This document shows positions 5,022 through 14,100 of a DNA stretch of 16,755 nt, in pieces; the stretch's first letter is position 1; each line of letters begins with the position of its first letter. The position numbers were made by a program, and so were the translations under genes. The DNA comes from an uncultured Saprospiraceae bacterium (lineage in GTDB: Bacteria > Bacteroidota > Bacteroidia > Chitinophagales > Saprospiraceae), in NCBI GenBank assembly GCA_937930625.1, contig CALHBW010000283.1, positions 1 through 16,755 of the forward strand, given 5' to 3'. A model generated the notes under the pieces. That model saw only the letters and a program-made list of their open reading frames with translations, did no database searches and was not told the DNA's origin.

Positions 5022-8000
5022 TTAGCTGTAAACTTCTTCTTCTCTTCTCTGACGGATGCCAACTACCGCAGTAATAGACATCAACAAGCCGAGAATGATT
5101 AAGCCCCACTCACCGACTGTTGGTATATTCTCAATCGGGAAGGTGAAGTTTTCGATTACAGTACCTGTTCCATCAGCTGTGAATGTTCTTGGTCCTACGT
5201 CACCGCCACCATCAGTATAGCAAGCAGGAGCACCTGTGATAACAATGCTATAATCACCACAAGGTTGTACACCAAATGTACCTGCACCACCATCAGATCC
5301 AAGTGGAATTGTCCCTACATTGGCACCGGCGGCATCCAGTAATTCGATAAATGCACCTGTCATATCGCAGTTTGGTGCGCTGACATCGTAAGTAATTTCT
5401 TCTTCACAGACACCACAGTTTATTTCTCTTTCAACTGCAATTGGATTAGACAAAGTGGCACAAGTAGCTGCTGCCACTGCTGCCGTCGCATCATCACCAA
5501 CTGCGGGCGCAAAGTTTGGATCGTTGGTACTCACCAACCAAATCAAACAAGTGCCTGCACCTGCGCCTTCCAAATCAAATGGAGGTCCCGGAGGTAATGC
5601 GAGAATAGTACCCGCAGCATCTGTAATCACCCATGCTGTAGCAGTTCCACCTGTACCCGCATCGTCTATAGAGACATTAATCGGATCCGGAATACCGTCA
5701 TCTGCACAGATAGTGGTTGGATCGGTAGTAGAAATAGCCGGAGCAGTGATTTCAATTCTATCTACAGTAATTGGATTAGAAAGGAAAGCACAACTTGAAG
5801 CTGCTACTGCCGCTGCTGCGTCATCACCCACCATTGGGGCGAAATCAGCATCGTCAGAATTTACATACCAAATCAAACATTGACCTGCACCTGCACCATC
5901 TAAATCAAATGGAGGTCCGGGAGGCAATGCTAAGATAGTAGCTGCTGCATCGGTGATGACCCATACACCATCACCCATCCCCGGATCATCAAGTGTGACA
6001 TTAATTGGGTCGGCAACACCATCAATACAGATGGTTGTCGGGTCAGTAGTCGATATAGTAGCCGCCGCCGCTGTACAAGCTGCACAGTCGGTTTGACGTG
6101 TGACTGTGATTGGATTAGAAAGTGTCGCACAAGTAGCTGCTGCCACTGCTGCCGTTGCATCTTCGCCCACAGCCGGAGCAAATGCAGGGTCATTTGTACT
6201 TACCAACCAAATCAAGCAAGTTCCACCACCTGCGCCTTCCAAGTCAAATGGAGGTGCCGGAGGCAATGCTAAAATAGTACCTGTTGCATCAGTAATGACC
6301 CATGCTGTAGTTGTACCACCTGTACCTGCATCGTCGATAGAGACATTAATCGGATCTGGAATGCCATCATCTGCACAGATAATAGTTGGGTCGGTGGTAG
6401 AAATTGCAGGGGCAGTAATCTCAATTCTGTCAACTGTGATAGGATTGGAAAGCACTGCACAAGTAGCATCTGCTACCAAAGCTGCTGCATCATCACCAAC
6501 CGCCGGAGCGAAGTTGGGATCTTCAAAATTAACCAACCAAATCAAACATTGACCCGGACCTGCACCATCTAAATCAAACGGTGGTCCCGGCGGCAATGCT
6601 AAAATAGTAGCTGCTGCATCGGTGATTACCCAGGCAGAGTTTGCGCCAATACCTGCATCGTCAATACTTACATTTATAGGATCACCAACACCATCTATAC
6701 AGATAGTTGTCGGGTCGGTGGTAGAAATAGCAGGAGCAGTGACCTCGATTCTATCCACAGTAATTGGATTAGAAAGGAAAGCACAACTTGAAGCTGCTAC
6801 CGCTGCTGCTGCGTCATCACCTACCATTGGGGCGAAATCCGCATCATCAGAATTGACATACCAAATCAAACATTGACCTGCACCTGCACCATCTAAATCA
6901 AATGGCGGAGCAGGTGGCAATGCAAGTATAATTCCGGCAGCATCAGTAATTACCCATGTACCTGTACCGCCTCCATCTACATCAATACTCACATTAATTG
7001 GGTCGCCAACGCCATCTATACAAATTCTTGTTGGGTCAGTAGTAGAGATAGTAGAAGCAGATGTTGTAGCCGGAGTACAAGTACCATCAGTGATATACAC
7101 ATTTGAATACTCAACAATAACATCTTGAGTAGGTGCTGTACCGTCAAAATCTGCAATGGCTACTATAAGTGCGGGATTCATTCCTGTTATATCAAAGACA
7201 GGTGCTTCTGTACCTGTTAATAAATTACCACCAAGTGTTATTGGTCCCGAAGTTGTAATTACGGTATTGAAATTTATATTTGAACCAATACCATTATTTT
7301 CAATCCTAAATTCAATGGTTATTGGTAAATCAGCCGGATCAGCTATCACATTAAAATCACCGAATATACAGTAATCTCCATTGGCTGCATCGGCAGGAAT
7401 AGCAGTTTGGTCAACGAACCAACCATGTCCTGCAAAAGTATTATTAGAACCTGCAAGGATGACCATTTGTGTTCCATCATCAAAAGCACCACCACCATCA
7501 AATGAAAAATCAGGGTCAGATACACCATCCGGATTAGCAAAAGGTATTTCATTTGGTGATTCACAAGCTGCACAGTCCGGGCAAGTTGGCGCAGTGACAC
7601 AGCTACCATCGTCGCAAGTGGCGTTTGGATCGTAATTATCCGCAGTTGGGTCGGTACAACCTGCACCGGGATCAGCCGCACATACACTTAGCATCCAATT
7701 TGATATTTCAATTTCTACTTGTTCTGTTAATGGGGGAGCCGCTCCGAAAGAAACAACCGCAAAGGCAGTGGTGTATAAAGCACCATTTGTAAATCCTGCC
7801 CAGCCACCTGCCGGAGTTCCATCTGCCAAACTACCACCGATGGAGCAAGTTCCGGTACCATCTACGGTTGCATTCCAAGCTATTTGTTCGCCCGGATTAG
7901 CAGCATTTTCAATTCTAAACTCAATGTTTATCGGTGGTGTACCGGATACAACATTAATATCGGCAGTATAGCAAACATCCGTAACATCGTCGGGTAGGTC

Positions 8001-10535
8001 TAAATCCCTTACACCTGCTACCGCAAATATTTCATCCGAACCAACAGGCAGGATAAATGTACCTGTATTGGTAGCGGCGTCATAATTCGGTGCTACCGCA
8101 GGCGTGCCACCGGAAAATTCTCCTGCATCATTAAACGTTTCACTTCCTGTTGTAAAATCAATCATAGTGTTGCTTTGACAAACACCATCACAAGCACTAC
8201 AAGCCCCCGAAGCTAATGTACAAGTTGTTGTAAATATACAACTTCCGTCATCGCACTGAGCAGCGGGGTCGAAGTTGCTCGCTGTCGGGTCGGTACAACC
8301 TGAAAGAGCAGGGTCGGGCGCACAAACGGTTAGCGATATATTGGATATTTCTACTACAATATCTTCTGTCACAGGAGTACCATCAAAGTCGGCTAAAGCT
8401 GCCGCTATGGTATAACTCGCACCCGGTACAAAGGTAAATCCGGCAGCAGCAACGCCGTCCGCTAAGTTGCCACCTATCGAACACATGCCTGTTCCATCTA
8501 CAGTTGCATTAAATTGTAATTGCTGACCCGGTACGCCATTTTCAATTCTAAATTCAAATAGAAATGGTACTTCACCGGATATGACATTGATATCTGCTGT
8601 GAGACATACTTCGCTGATAACATCCGGTAAGGTAAGACCACTAACTCCTGCAGCCGTAAATATTTGGTCACCACCCGCCGGAAGCGTGAGTGTTCCCATG
8701 TTGGTTACATTATCATAGTCCGGTTGAACAGGGGCTGCTGCACCACTAAATTCTTGCGAATCATTAAATGCTGTACCTGTTGTCAAATCTATCGTAGTGC
8801 TAACGTCACAAGTAGGGTCGGGACAAGCATTACAAGGCGGTGCTTGAAGTGTACAAGCAGCACCGTCAGGCGCACCATAGGCACAAATATTATATTCTCC
8901 AAAGGCATTATTCCCAAACTCCCAAACTCTTACATACAGTACGTCACCCGGAGTTTGTCCGGTTAGTGCAACTAAAGAAAACAATCCGTCGGGACTATCG
9001 TCATCGTCACATTCAATTTCGGTCAAAGCACCACAAGTGCCTGAATAAATAGACATACCGCTATCCGTGAAACCACCTGCATTGGTTGTTTCAACAGTTA
9101 CCTCTCCATTAGCAGGTACGGTTACGGTGTACCAAGTATCACCTCCTGTATAGCTGGCACAGCTTGGTGCAGCCTCACCGGAATCGGTGGCACTTTCGTT
9201 TGTTCCAATAGTGTTAGTACAAGTTGTGCCTTCACCGACAGTGAGTTCTATGGCATCTGCACAGAGGTCATTGGCAGGTGGTGGAGGTGGTGGTAGTGGT
9301 GTACCGATGCATATATCAAATACAGAATCTTGTCCTGCCGTAGCTGTCCAAGTATAAACTCTTACATAATAAGTCGTACCGGGTGTCAAACCTGTGAGTG
9401 TACTCGTATTTGGGTCACTGCAAATAATATTAGTCAACGCACCGCAACTACCTTCCCATACAGAGTGATACAAATCGGTTGTACTTCCTGTGACATTTAT
9501 CAGGTCAATTTGGTGGTCAGTGCTTGTAGCAACAAAACTATACCACACATCATCGTCTTCTGTACCCGCACAAACAGTATTATCTTCCGGTGGCACATCT
9601 AAGCCTGAATCCGTAGCTGACTCTATCGTACCATTGGTAACAGTACCGCAAGCAAGGTCTGCATTGACAGGAATAGCTACTGCATCAGCGCACATGTCAT
9701 TGGCAGGTGGCGGTGGTGGAGGAAGCGGCTCATAAGCACAAACACTGTAAGTTCCAAAGGCATTATTTCCAAATTCCCAAACACGTACATATATAACGTC
9801 GCCGGGCGTCTGACCTGTCAATTCAACTAAAGAGAAAAGACCATCTGCACTATCGTCATCGTCACATTCTATCTGTGTCAATGCGCCACAAGCACCTGAA
9901 TACAAGGACATTCCTGTATCTGTTACTGTACCGCTTGCATCATTATTGGTTTCTACAGTAACATTACCACTTGCAGGAACAGTTACAGAATACCAAGCAT
10001 CACCACCGGAGTAGCTCGCACAAGTTGGCGCAGCTTCACCTGAATCTGTAGCATCTACATTAGTAACCGAAGTCGGTACACAAGTTTCGGTAGCATCTAC
10101 TGTGAGTGGTATAGCATCTGCACATAAGTCATTAGCGGGAGGAACAGGGCAAAACTCAGGCGCACCTGCATCTCGCCACGCTTCTATAGCGGCTACCTCT
10201 GCGGCATCAAAAGTCACTGTGCCGAAAGCCACACCATTGGGCATGGCGTTACCACAACCGTCAGCAGCTGTTAGTGTACCATCTGCTTTGCCAATAATAA
10301 AAGATATTGGATCGGCATAAGGACCACAGCCGCCCGTACCATTGGTACCACCTGTGATAACATTGGTATAATCAGACAGATTAAGACCACCTTGCATACC
10401 GTGGCATCCAAGACAACCATTGTCACCAAAAATGGTCACCATATCGGCAAATTCAGAACTACCGTCTGCACAAGACTGTGCAATGGCGTATTGGATGGAG
10501 CAAAATACAAGTAAACATGTCAGTAATTTCTTCAT
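5022..10535 (-). CDS. Giant multidomain secreted protein: cytochrome c-like + PPC-like + lectin-like + tandem repeats + IPTL-type sorting tail
   Basis: 1837 residues from the ATG at 10533-10535. An in-frame ATG at 10604 would overlap the promoter -7 element and lacks a signal peptide at its front, so I reject it. Order: signal peptide (1-20, cleavage after AIAQ); cytochrome c-like domain (about 27-130) with C41-L-G-C44-H45 and likely distal ligand M98 in 'NAMPNG'; three PPC-like domains (about 134-270, 277-412, 420-553) starting P-A-N-D-x-C-A-D-A and joined by poly-Pro linkers; three lectin- or carbohydrate-binding-like beta domains (about 559-742, 771-955, 984-1152), the first two followed by GCTDPTAxN(F/Y)DP...DDGSC modules; five about 107-residue repeats (about 1160-1703); a Cys-containing domain; then I1804-PTVGEWG, a membrane helix and RQRR. 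The tail matches the IPTL-CTERM/exosortase type. Role inferred: surface adhesin or matrix protein with a heme site. No frameshift seen. Confidence 0.88.
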   Translation of the reverse strand: MKKLLTCLLVFCSIQYAIAQSCADGSSEFADMVTIFGDNGCLGCHGMQGGLNLSDYTNVITGGTNGTGGCGPYADPISFIIGKADGTLTAADGCGNAMPNGVAFGTVTFDAAEVAAIEAWRDAGAPEFCPVPPANDLCADAIPLTVDATETCVPTSVTNVDATDSGEAAPTCASYSGGDAWYSVTVPASGNVTVETNNDASGTVTDTGMSLYSGACGALTQIECDDDDSADGLFSLVELTGQTPGDVIYVRVWEFGNNAFGTYSVCAYEPLPPPPPPANDMCADAVAIPVNADLACGTVTNGTIESATDSGLDVPPEDNTVCAGTEDDDVWYSFVATSTDHQIDLINVTGSTTDLYHSVWEGSCGALTNIICSDPNTSTLTGLTPGTTYYVRVYTWTATAGQDSVFDICIGTPLPPPPPPANDLCADAIELTVGEGTTCTNTIGTNESATDSGEAAPSCASYTGGDTWYTVTVPANGEVTVETTNAGGFTDSGMSIYSGTCGALTEIECDDDDSPDGLFSLVALTGQTPGDVLYVRVWEFGNNAFGEYNICAYGAPDGAACTLQAPPCNACPDPTCDVSTTIDLTTGTAFNDSQEFSGAAAPVQPDYDNVTNMGTLTLPAGGDQIFTAAGVSGLTLPDVISEVCLTADINVISGEVPFLFEFRIENGVPGQQLQFNATVDGTGMCSIGGNLADGVAAAGFTFVPGASYTIAAALADFDGTPVTEDIVVEISNISLTVCAPDPALSGCTDPTASNFDPAAQCDDGSCIFTTTCTLASGACSACDGVCQSNTMIDFTTGSETFNDAGEFSGGTPAVAPNYDAATNTGTFILPVGSDEIFAVAGVRDLDLPDDVTDVCYTADINVVSGTPPINIEFRIENAANPGEQIAWNATVDGTGTCSIGGSLADGTPAGGWAGFTNGALYTTAFAVVSFGAAPPLTEQVEIEISNWMLSVCAADPGAGCTDPTADNYDPNATCDDGSCVTAPTCPDCAACESPNEIPFANPDGVSDPDFSFDGGGAFDDGTQMVILAGSNNTFAGHGWFVDQTAIPADAANGDYCIFGDFNVIADPADLPITIEFRIENNGIGSNINFNTVITTSGPITLGGNLLTGTEAPVFDITGMNPALIVAIADFDGTAPTQDVIVEYSNVYITDGTCTPATTSASTISTTDPTRICIDGVGDPINVSIDVDGGGTGTWVITDAAGIILALPPAPPFDLDGAGAGQCLIWYVNSDDADFAPMVGDDAAAAVAASSCAFLSNPITVDRIEVTAPAISTTDPTTICIDGVGDPINVSIDDAGIGANSAWVITDAAATILALPPGPPFDLDGAGPGQCLIWLVNFEDPNFAPAVGDDAAALVADATCAVLSNPITVDRIEITAPAISTTDPTIICADDGIPDPINVSIDDAGTGGTTTAWVITDATGTILALPPAPPFDLEGAGGGTCLIWLVSTNDPAFAPAVGEDATAAVAAATCATLSNPITVTRQTDCAACTAAAATISTTDPTTICIDGVADPINVTLDDPGMGDGVWVITDAAATILALPPGPPFDLDGAGAGQCLIWYVNSDDADFAPMVGDDAAAAVAASSCAFLSNPITVDRIEITAPAISTTDPTTICADDGIPDPINVSIDDAGTGGTATAWVITDAAGTILALPPGPPFDLEGAGAGTCLIWLVSTNDPNFAPAVGDDATAAVAAATCATLSNPIAVEREINCGVCEEEITYDVSAPNCDMTGAFIELLDAAGANVGTIPLGSDGGAGTFGVQPCGDYSIVITGAPACYTDGGGDVGPRTFTADGTGTVIENFTFPIENIPTVGEWGLIILGLLMSITAVVGIRQRREEEVYS
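5427..7058 (-). repeat. Tandem array of five ~320-bp repeats (order A-B-C / A'-C')
   Basis: Encodes five copies of a unit running from 'ISTTDPTxIC' through 'WVITDA', 'ILALPPxPPFDLxGAGxGxC' and 'LIWxV' to 'LSNPI(T/A)V', each with three Cys. By sequence the units fall into type A (CIDGV, WYVNSDDADFAP), B (ANSAWVITDA, WLVN.ED) and C (CADDGIPDP, WLVSTNDP). Order in the protein is A, B, C, a 12-residue linker with QTDCAAC, A', C'. Nucleotide identity between A and A' second halves is very high (5770-5895 against 6775-6900). This is a known-looking Bacteroidota repeat of unknown function. Confidence 0.9.
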
Positions 10536-10600
10536 TATGAGCTTACATTTGTTAAAAAGATGAAGGGGAGTGATTGATTGTTTTGCAAGTGAATGCAGCA

Positions 10601-10633
10601 ACAAATATAAATAATGAAATTTAGAAAATGTAG
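10601..10633 (-). promoter_or_regulatory. Promoter of the giant gene, shared with the 117-aa/887-aa operon
   Basis: Contains TATATTTG on the minus strand (10602-10609), a perfect TAnnTTTG -7 element, 67 bases before the ATG. The 33-base block matches 13877-13909 at 29 positions, and the distance from block to start codon is the same (65 bases) in both. The leader also shares TAACAAATGTAA just before the ATG (10543-10554 and 13820-13831). Confidence 0.75.
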
Positions 10634-10687
10634 GAAATGATTGTTTTTTCTTTTATGTGTAGAATGACAAGAGAGGTAACTGTAAAT

Positions 10688-10722
10688 AAAAACGGGATAA
10701 AGCTTTGCTTTATCCCGTTTTT
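10688..10722 (-). terminator. Terminator of the 117-aa/887-aa operon
   Basis: A perfect 16-bp stem, AAAAACGGGATAAAGC against GCTTTATCCCGTTTTT, with a 3-base loop, 68 bases after the stop of the 887-residue gene and before the promoter of the giant gene. T-rich on both sides, so it may work in both directions. A degenerate sister hairpin lies at 14123-14155. Confidence 0.85.
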
Positions 10723-10790
10723 TCTTTTTTTTATTATAACTATTTATGATTTTTTCATATTATAAAATATCAAAAATTAGTTTGGTGCAA

Positions 10791-13454
10791 TCAACTATAC
10801 ACCTCTTCTTCTCTTCTCTGACGGATACCAACTACTGCAGTAATAGACATCAATAAGCCGAGAATGATTAAACCCCATTCACCGACCGTTGGGATATTGG
10901 CAACAGTTGTCGTAAATGTTTGATTTGTAGTACCCGAGCCATCTGTGGTGAAAGCAACTGGTCCTACCTCTCCGCCTTCGTCAAGATAGCAAGCGGGCGC
11001 ACCCATGATAGTAAACGTATAATCCCCACAAGGCTGTGCACCAAAGCTACCGGAACCACCGTCCATACCAAGAGCCATTGTACCGAGACTTGTTCCGGCG
11101 TCGTCCATTAGTTCAATCACCGCACCTGTCATATCACAGTCAAGTGCATTTACACTATAAGTGATTTCTTCCTCACAAACACCACAGTTGATTTCTCTTA
11201 CGACTGCAATGGAATTGGACAAAGTCGCGCATGTCGCTGCTGCAACTGCTGCTACCGCATCATCGCCAACTACCGGAGCAAAGCCCGGATCGTTTGTACT
11301 CACTAACCAAATCAGGCAAGTACCTTCACCTGCACCTTCCAAATCAAATGGAGGTCCGGGAGGCAATGCTAAGATAGTTCCTGCTGCATCCGTAATTACC
11401 CATGCCGTAGCAGTTCCGCCTGTACCTGCATCGTCAATAGAAACATTAATCGGATCCGGCATACCATCATCTGCACAAATAGTGGTTGGGTCGGTTGTAG
11501 AAATTGCAGGGGCAGTAATTTCGATTCTATCTACTGTGATAGGATTGGAAAGTGCCGCACAAGTAGAAGCCGCGACCAAAGCTGCTGCATCGTTGCCGAC
11601 AGCCGGAGCAAAGTTATCGTCTTCCCAATTCACCAACCAAATCAAACAAGTACCCGGACCTGCGCCGTCCAAATCGAATGGAGGTGCGGGAGGTAATGCT
11701 AAAATTGTACCTGCAGCATCAGTGATTACCCAAGCAGAGTTGGCACCGATACCTGCATCGTCAATATTTACATTAATTGGATCGCCAACACCATCAATAC
11801 AGATAGTCGTTGGGTCAGTTGTAGAAATTGCAGGAGCAGTCACTTCAATTCTGTCCACAGTAATTGGACTGGAAAGGAAAGCACAACTTGAAGCTGCGAC
11901 TGCTGCCGCTGCATCGTCACCCACCATCGGATTGAAAGCGGCATCATCTGAATTAACATACCAAATCAAGCATTGACCTGCACCTGCACCATCTAAATCA
12001 AATGGTGGCATAGGAGGTAATGCAAGTATAATTCCGGCAGCATCAGTGATCACCCAAGTACCTGTTGCGCCACCATCTACATCAATGGTTACATCAATTG
12101 GGTCACCTACACCGTCAATACAAATTCTTGTTGGGTCGGTAGTTGAGATAGTGGAAGCAGATGCAGCACATCCTACCGGATTAATAGTTGCACAAACCAA
12201 CATCTCATCTTGAGAACCGGAGATACAACTCACACTACCATCTGAATTGGCAACTACAATAATACACTCATCAGGATTACTAGTGAATGTAGTACCTGTC
12301 TGGTCTCCATCCACAGGACCTCCTAATATAGTTCCTCCCGTACCACTACCGGCAGCACCAGAGTAATAAGTTACATTATCAAAGTTTACCTCAAATGCGC
12401 CTTGCAGTACATCAAGTGTAACAGTCTCGCCCGGATTAGTCGGACAAAATTCATAAATAACTTCATCTACAAGATTGTTATCATAGCAATAAGCAATTGG
12501 GTCGGTACCGTCCGCACAAGTAGGCGGTGGTGGTGGCGAACCTACACATACCGTAAATTCTGAATCAAGAGTAGCCGTAGCACTCCAGGTATATACCCTG
12601 AAATAATAGGTAGTGCCTACGGTCAGTCCCGTCAAATTAATCGGACTATTTGGTGTATCCTGACAAGCTATACTCGTTCCTCCACATGCGTCAAATACTT
12701 CTGTGACAATATCAGTTGTAGCACCTCCTGTGTTGGTGATGTCAATATCTTGGTCGGTACTTGTAGCAACAAAACTGAACCATACATCATCATTGGCTGT
12801 ACCTACGCAACCGGGTAAACTTTCGGTAGAATTAGTTGTAGTACCGGGCGTAGTTCCTGTACACATTCCTGTTTCAGCGGTCAAAGCAATGGCATCGACA
12901 CACTCGTCGTTGGCAGGAGGAAATAAACAACTACTGTCATCAATAGTAGCACAGGCATTAAAGTTAATCGCAGTAGGGTCGGTGCAGCCACTGACGGGTG
13001 TTGTAGCACAAGCCCCTAATGTCAAACTTACGATGTCGGGCGTAATACCAACATCACAGTCTTCTATTTCATCATCCAAACCAACAACAGAAGTCAACAG
13101 GCATCCGTCTTGGGCACCACAGCCATTTACGGATCCATCCTCGGTATTCGTAATTGTAATGTCAGTTCCGTCCCATCCATCTCCAAAAGTGTCACAACCG
13201 TCAACTGTAATGCTTGCACCATCAGTAGCACATATTGTAACAGCTACCGCTCCATTAATAGGGCTTGGAATAGCAGCTCCTGTGGCATCTACTGTTACCA
13301 AAACTCCATTCTCATAAATATCCCAATTTTTTTCAGTTGCAAAAGCAGCTGTGGTCAGTTCAATGGTAACTTCCGTTTGACCTGCCGGACACTGTGCACT
13401 GACATAAAGACTACCTAAAAGGCAGGTAAGTATCGTAAAAAATATGCGTTTCAT
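10791..13454 (-). CDS. Secreted repeat protein with IPTL-type sorting tail, paralogue of the giant gene
   Basis: 887 residues. Signal peptide 1-20 (MKRIFFTILTCLLGSLYVSA). Residues about 22-150 form a Cys-containing beta domain with the D-T-F-G-D-G-W-D-G motif (about 88-96), a type common in secreted Bacteroidota proteins; then GCTDPTAINF...DDSSC (156-176); one PPC-like domain (about 180-305, 'PANDECVDAIALT'); a Cys-containing beta domain (about 313-430); three about 107-residue repeats of types A, B, C (about 433-755); a Cys-containing domain (about 756-850); and I854-PTVGEWG, helix, RQRR. The last 35 residues are identical to those of the giant protein. It lacks the cytochrome domain. It starts three bases after the stop of the 117-aa gene, so translation is probably coupled. 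Likely exported and then anchored or processed by an exosortase-like enzyme (inference; none in the window). Confidence 0.88.
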   Translation of the reverse strand: MKRIFFTILTCLLGSLYVSAQCPAGQTEVTIELTTAAFATEKNWDIYENGVLVTVDATGAAIPSPINGAVAVTICATDGASITVDGCDTFGDGWDGTDITITNTEDGSVNGCGAQDGCLLTSVVGLDDEIEDCDVGITPDIVSLTLGACATTPVSGCTDPTAINFNACATIDDSSCLFPPANDECVDAIALTAETGMCTGTTPGTTTNSTESLPGCVGTANDDVWFSFVATSTDQDIDITNTGGATTDIVTEVFDACGGTSIACQDTPNSPINLTGLTVGTTYYFRVYTWSATATLDSEFTVCVGSPPPPPTCADGTDPIAYCYDNNLVDEVIYEFCPTNPGETVTLDVLQGAFEVNFDNVTYYSGAAGSGTGGTILGGPVDGDQTGTTFTSNPDECIIVVANSDGSVSCISGSQDEMLVCATINPVGCAASASTISTTDPTRICIDGVGDPIDVTIDVDGGATGTWVITDAAGIILALPPMPPFDLDGAGAGQCLIWYVNSDDAAFNPMVGDDAAAAVAASSCAFLSSPITVDRIEVTAPAISTTDPTTICIDGVGDPINVNIDDAGIGANSAWVITDAAGTILALPPAPPFDLDGAGPGTCLIWLVNWEDDNFAPAVGNDAAALVAASTCAALSNPITVDRIEITAPAISTTDPTTICADDGMPDPINVSIDDAGTGGTATAWVITDAAGTILALPPGPPFDLEGAGEGTCLIWLVSTNDPGFAPVVGDDAVAAVAAATCATLSNSIAVVREINCGVCEEEITYSVNALDCDMTGAVIELMDDAGTSLGTMALGMDGGSGSFGAQPCGDYTFTIMGAPACYLDEGGEVGPVAFTTDGSGTTNQTFTTTVANIPTVGEWGLIILGLLMSITAVVGIRQRREEEVYS
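11190..12158 (-). repeat. Tandem array of three ~320-bp repeats (A-B-C)
   Basis: Same unit family and same A-B-C order as in the giant gene, with long stretches of near-identical DNA between the two genes. Type C here continues into the same 'REINCGVCEEEITY' segment as the last unit of the giant gene. Confidence 0.9.
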
Positions 13455-13457
13455 AGT

Positions 13458-13811
13458 TTACTGGTTTAAAAGATGATAAAGTTCTTTAAATGCTTTGCCC
13501 CCCAACTCAATACCGGAATATTTGAGTAGCGTTTGCAATTCTACGTCATTAAAGCTTTTAGTAAAATTCAAGGTAAGCAGCGTTTTATCTGCATTGAAAC
13601 TGGGGACGAATCCGGCTTTTTTACTCACCTTGGATTGAGTAATCCGATTCGAAATTAGTTGACCTTTAGCTGCGGTTTTGACTTGTACAGTCACGTTGTT
13701 TGTTGTCTTGTTGACGACGACAACTTCATCAACTTTCAGTAAGCTTTGCGCCTGCATCGACCCGATACTAAGCAGGAGAAGTCCACCAAATAATGTAATC
13801 AATTTTTTCAT
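13458..13811 (-). CDS. Small secreted protein of unknown function, first gene of operon
   Basis: 117 residues from the ATG at 13809-13811; an in-frame ATG further up at 13880 would sit inside the promoter -7 element and is rejected. Signal peptide MKKLITLFGGLLLLSIGSMQAQ (about 1-22), then a basic, beta-then-helix looking domain of about 95 residues ('LLKVDEVVVVNKTTNNVTVQVKT' ... 'FKELYHLLNQ'). No Cys, no lipobox, no sorting tail; no family recognised. Its stop codon is three bases before the start of the 887-residue gene, so the two are co-expressed. It could be a periplasmic partner, chaperone or subunit of the large surface protein (inference). The giant gene has the same promoter and leader but no such partner gene. 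Confidence 0.8.
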   Translation of the reverse strand: MKKLITLFGGLLLLSIGSMQAQSLLKVDEVVVVNKTTNNVTVQVKTAAKGQLISNRITQSKVSKKAGFVPSFNADKTLLTLNFTKSFNDVELQTLLKYSGIELGGKAFKELYHLLNQ

Positions 13812-13876
13812 AGCGAAATTTACATTTGTTAGTAAAAGTAAGAAGGAGGGTTTTGTTTTGAAATGGTAAAAGATTG

Positions 13877-13909
13877 ACAAATATAGATAATGCGATTTAG
13901 AAAATGGAG
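13877..13909 (-). promoter_or_regulatory. Promoter of the 117-aa/887-aa operon
   Basis: TATATTTG on the minus strand at 13878-13885, inside a 33-base block that matches the giant-gene promoter at 29 positions. Conservation continues outward through TTTTATGTGTA (13924-13937 region) until the MITE-like element interrupts it. Confidence 0.75.
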
Positions 13910-13946
13910 TAAATTATAGTTTTTATTTTATGTGTAAAATAAATAA

Positions 13947-14100
13947 CAATGTCTTCGCCAAATTGAGAATTGAGAATGTATAATTGATAACTAATGTTAT
14001 TTTATAATTTGTAATTGTTTAATTTTAAGTTTTTTATGAAATAAAAAATAAATTAATTATCAACTCTCAATTATCAATATTCAATTTGGCGAACATATTG
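13947..14100. mobile_element. 154-bp MITE-like element, copy 2 (inverted relative to copy 1)
   Basis: Starts CAATGTCTTCGCCAAAT and ends ATTTGGCGAACATATTG; the reverse complement has the same ends and length as copy 1. It is flanked by AAATAA on both sides (13941-13946 and 14101-14106), a possible 6-bp target duplication. Both arms contain heptamers: AATTGAG twice, AATGTAT, AATTGAT on the left (13961-13988) and AATTATC, AACTCTC, AATTATC, AATATTC on the right (14055-14082). The paralogous region 10634-10690 has the surrounding sequence without the element. No reading frame inside. Confidence 0.75.

Noticed and set aside
10536..10604. Longer N-terminus for the giant protein starting at 10604
   Set aside because: It would start inside the TATATTTG -7 element conserved with the other unit, and the extension lacks signal-peptide character, whereas the ATG at 10535 opens a perfect signal peptide.
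11161..11976. Open plus-strand frame of 271 codons opposite the repeat array, and similar ones at 5455-5883, 6100-6552 and 12703-13317
   Set aside because: They are mirror frames of the Ala/Thr/Asp-rich repeats, recur wherever the repeat recurs and have no start context or domain. The minus-strand frame carries all recognisable motifs.
13812..13880. Longer N-terminus for the small secreted protein starting at 13880
   Set aside because: Same argument: the start would lie in the -7 element, and the MKK start gives a standard signal peptide.
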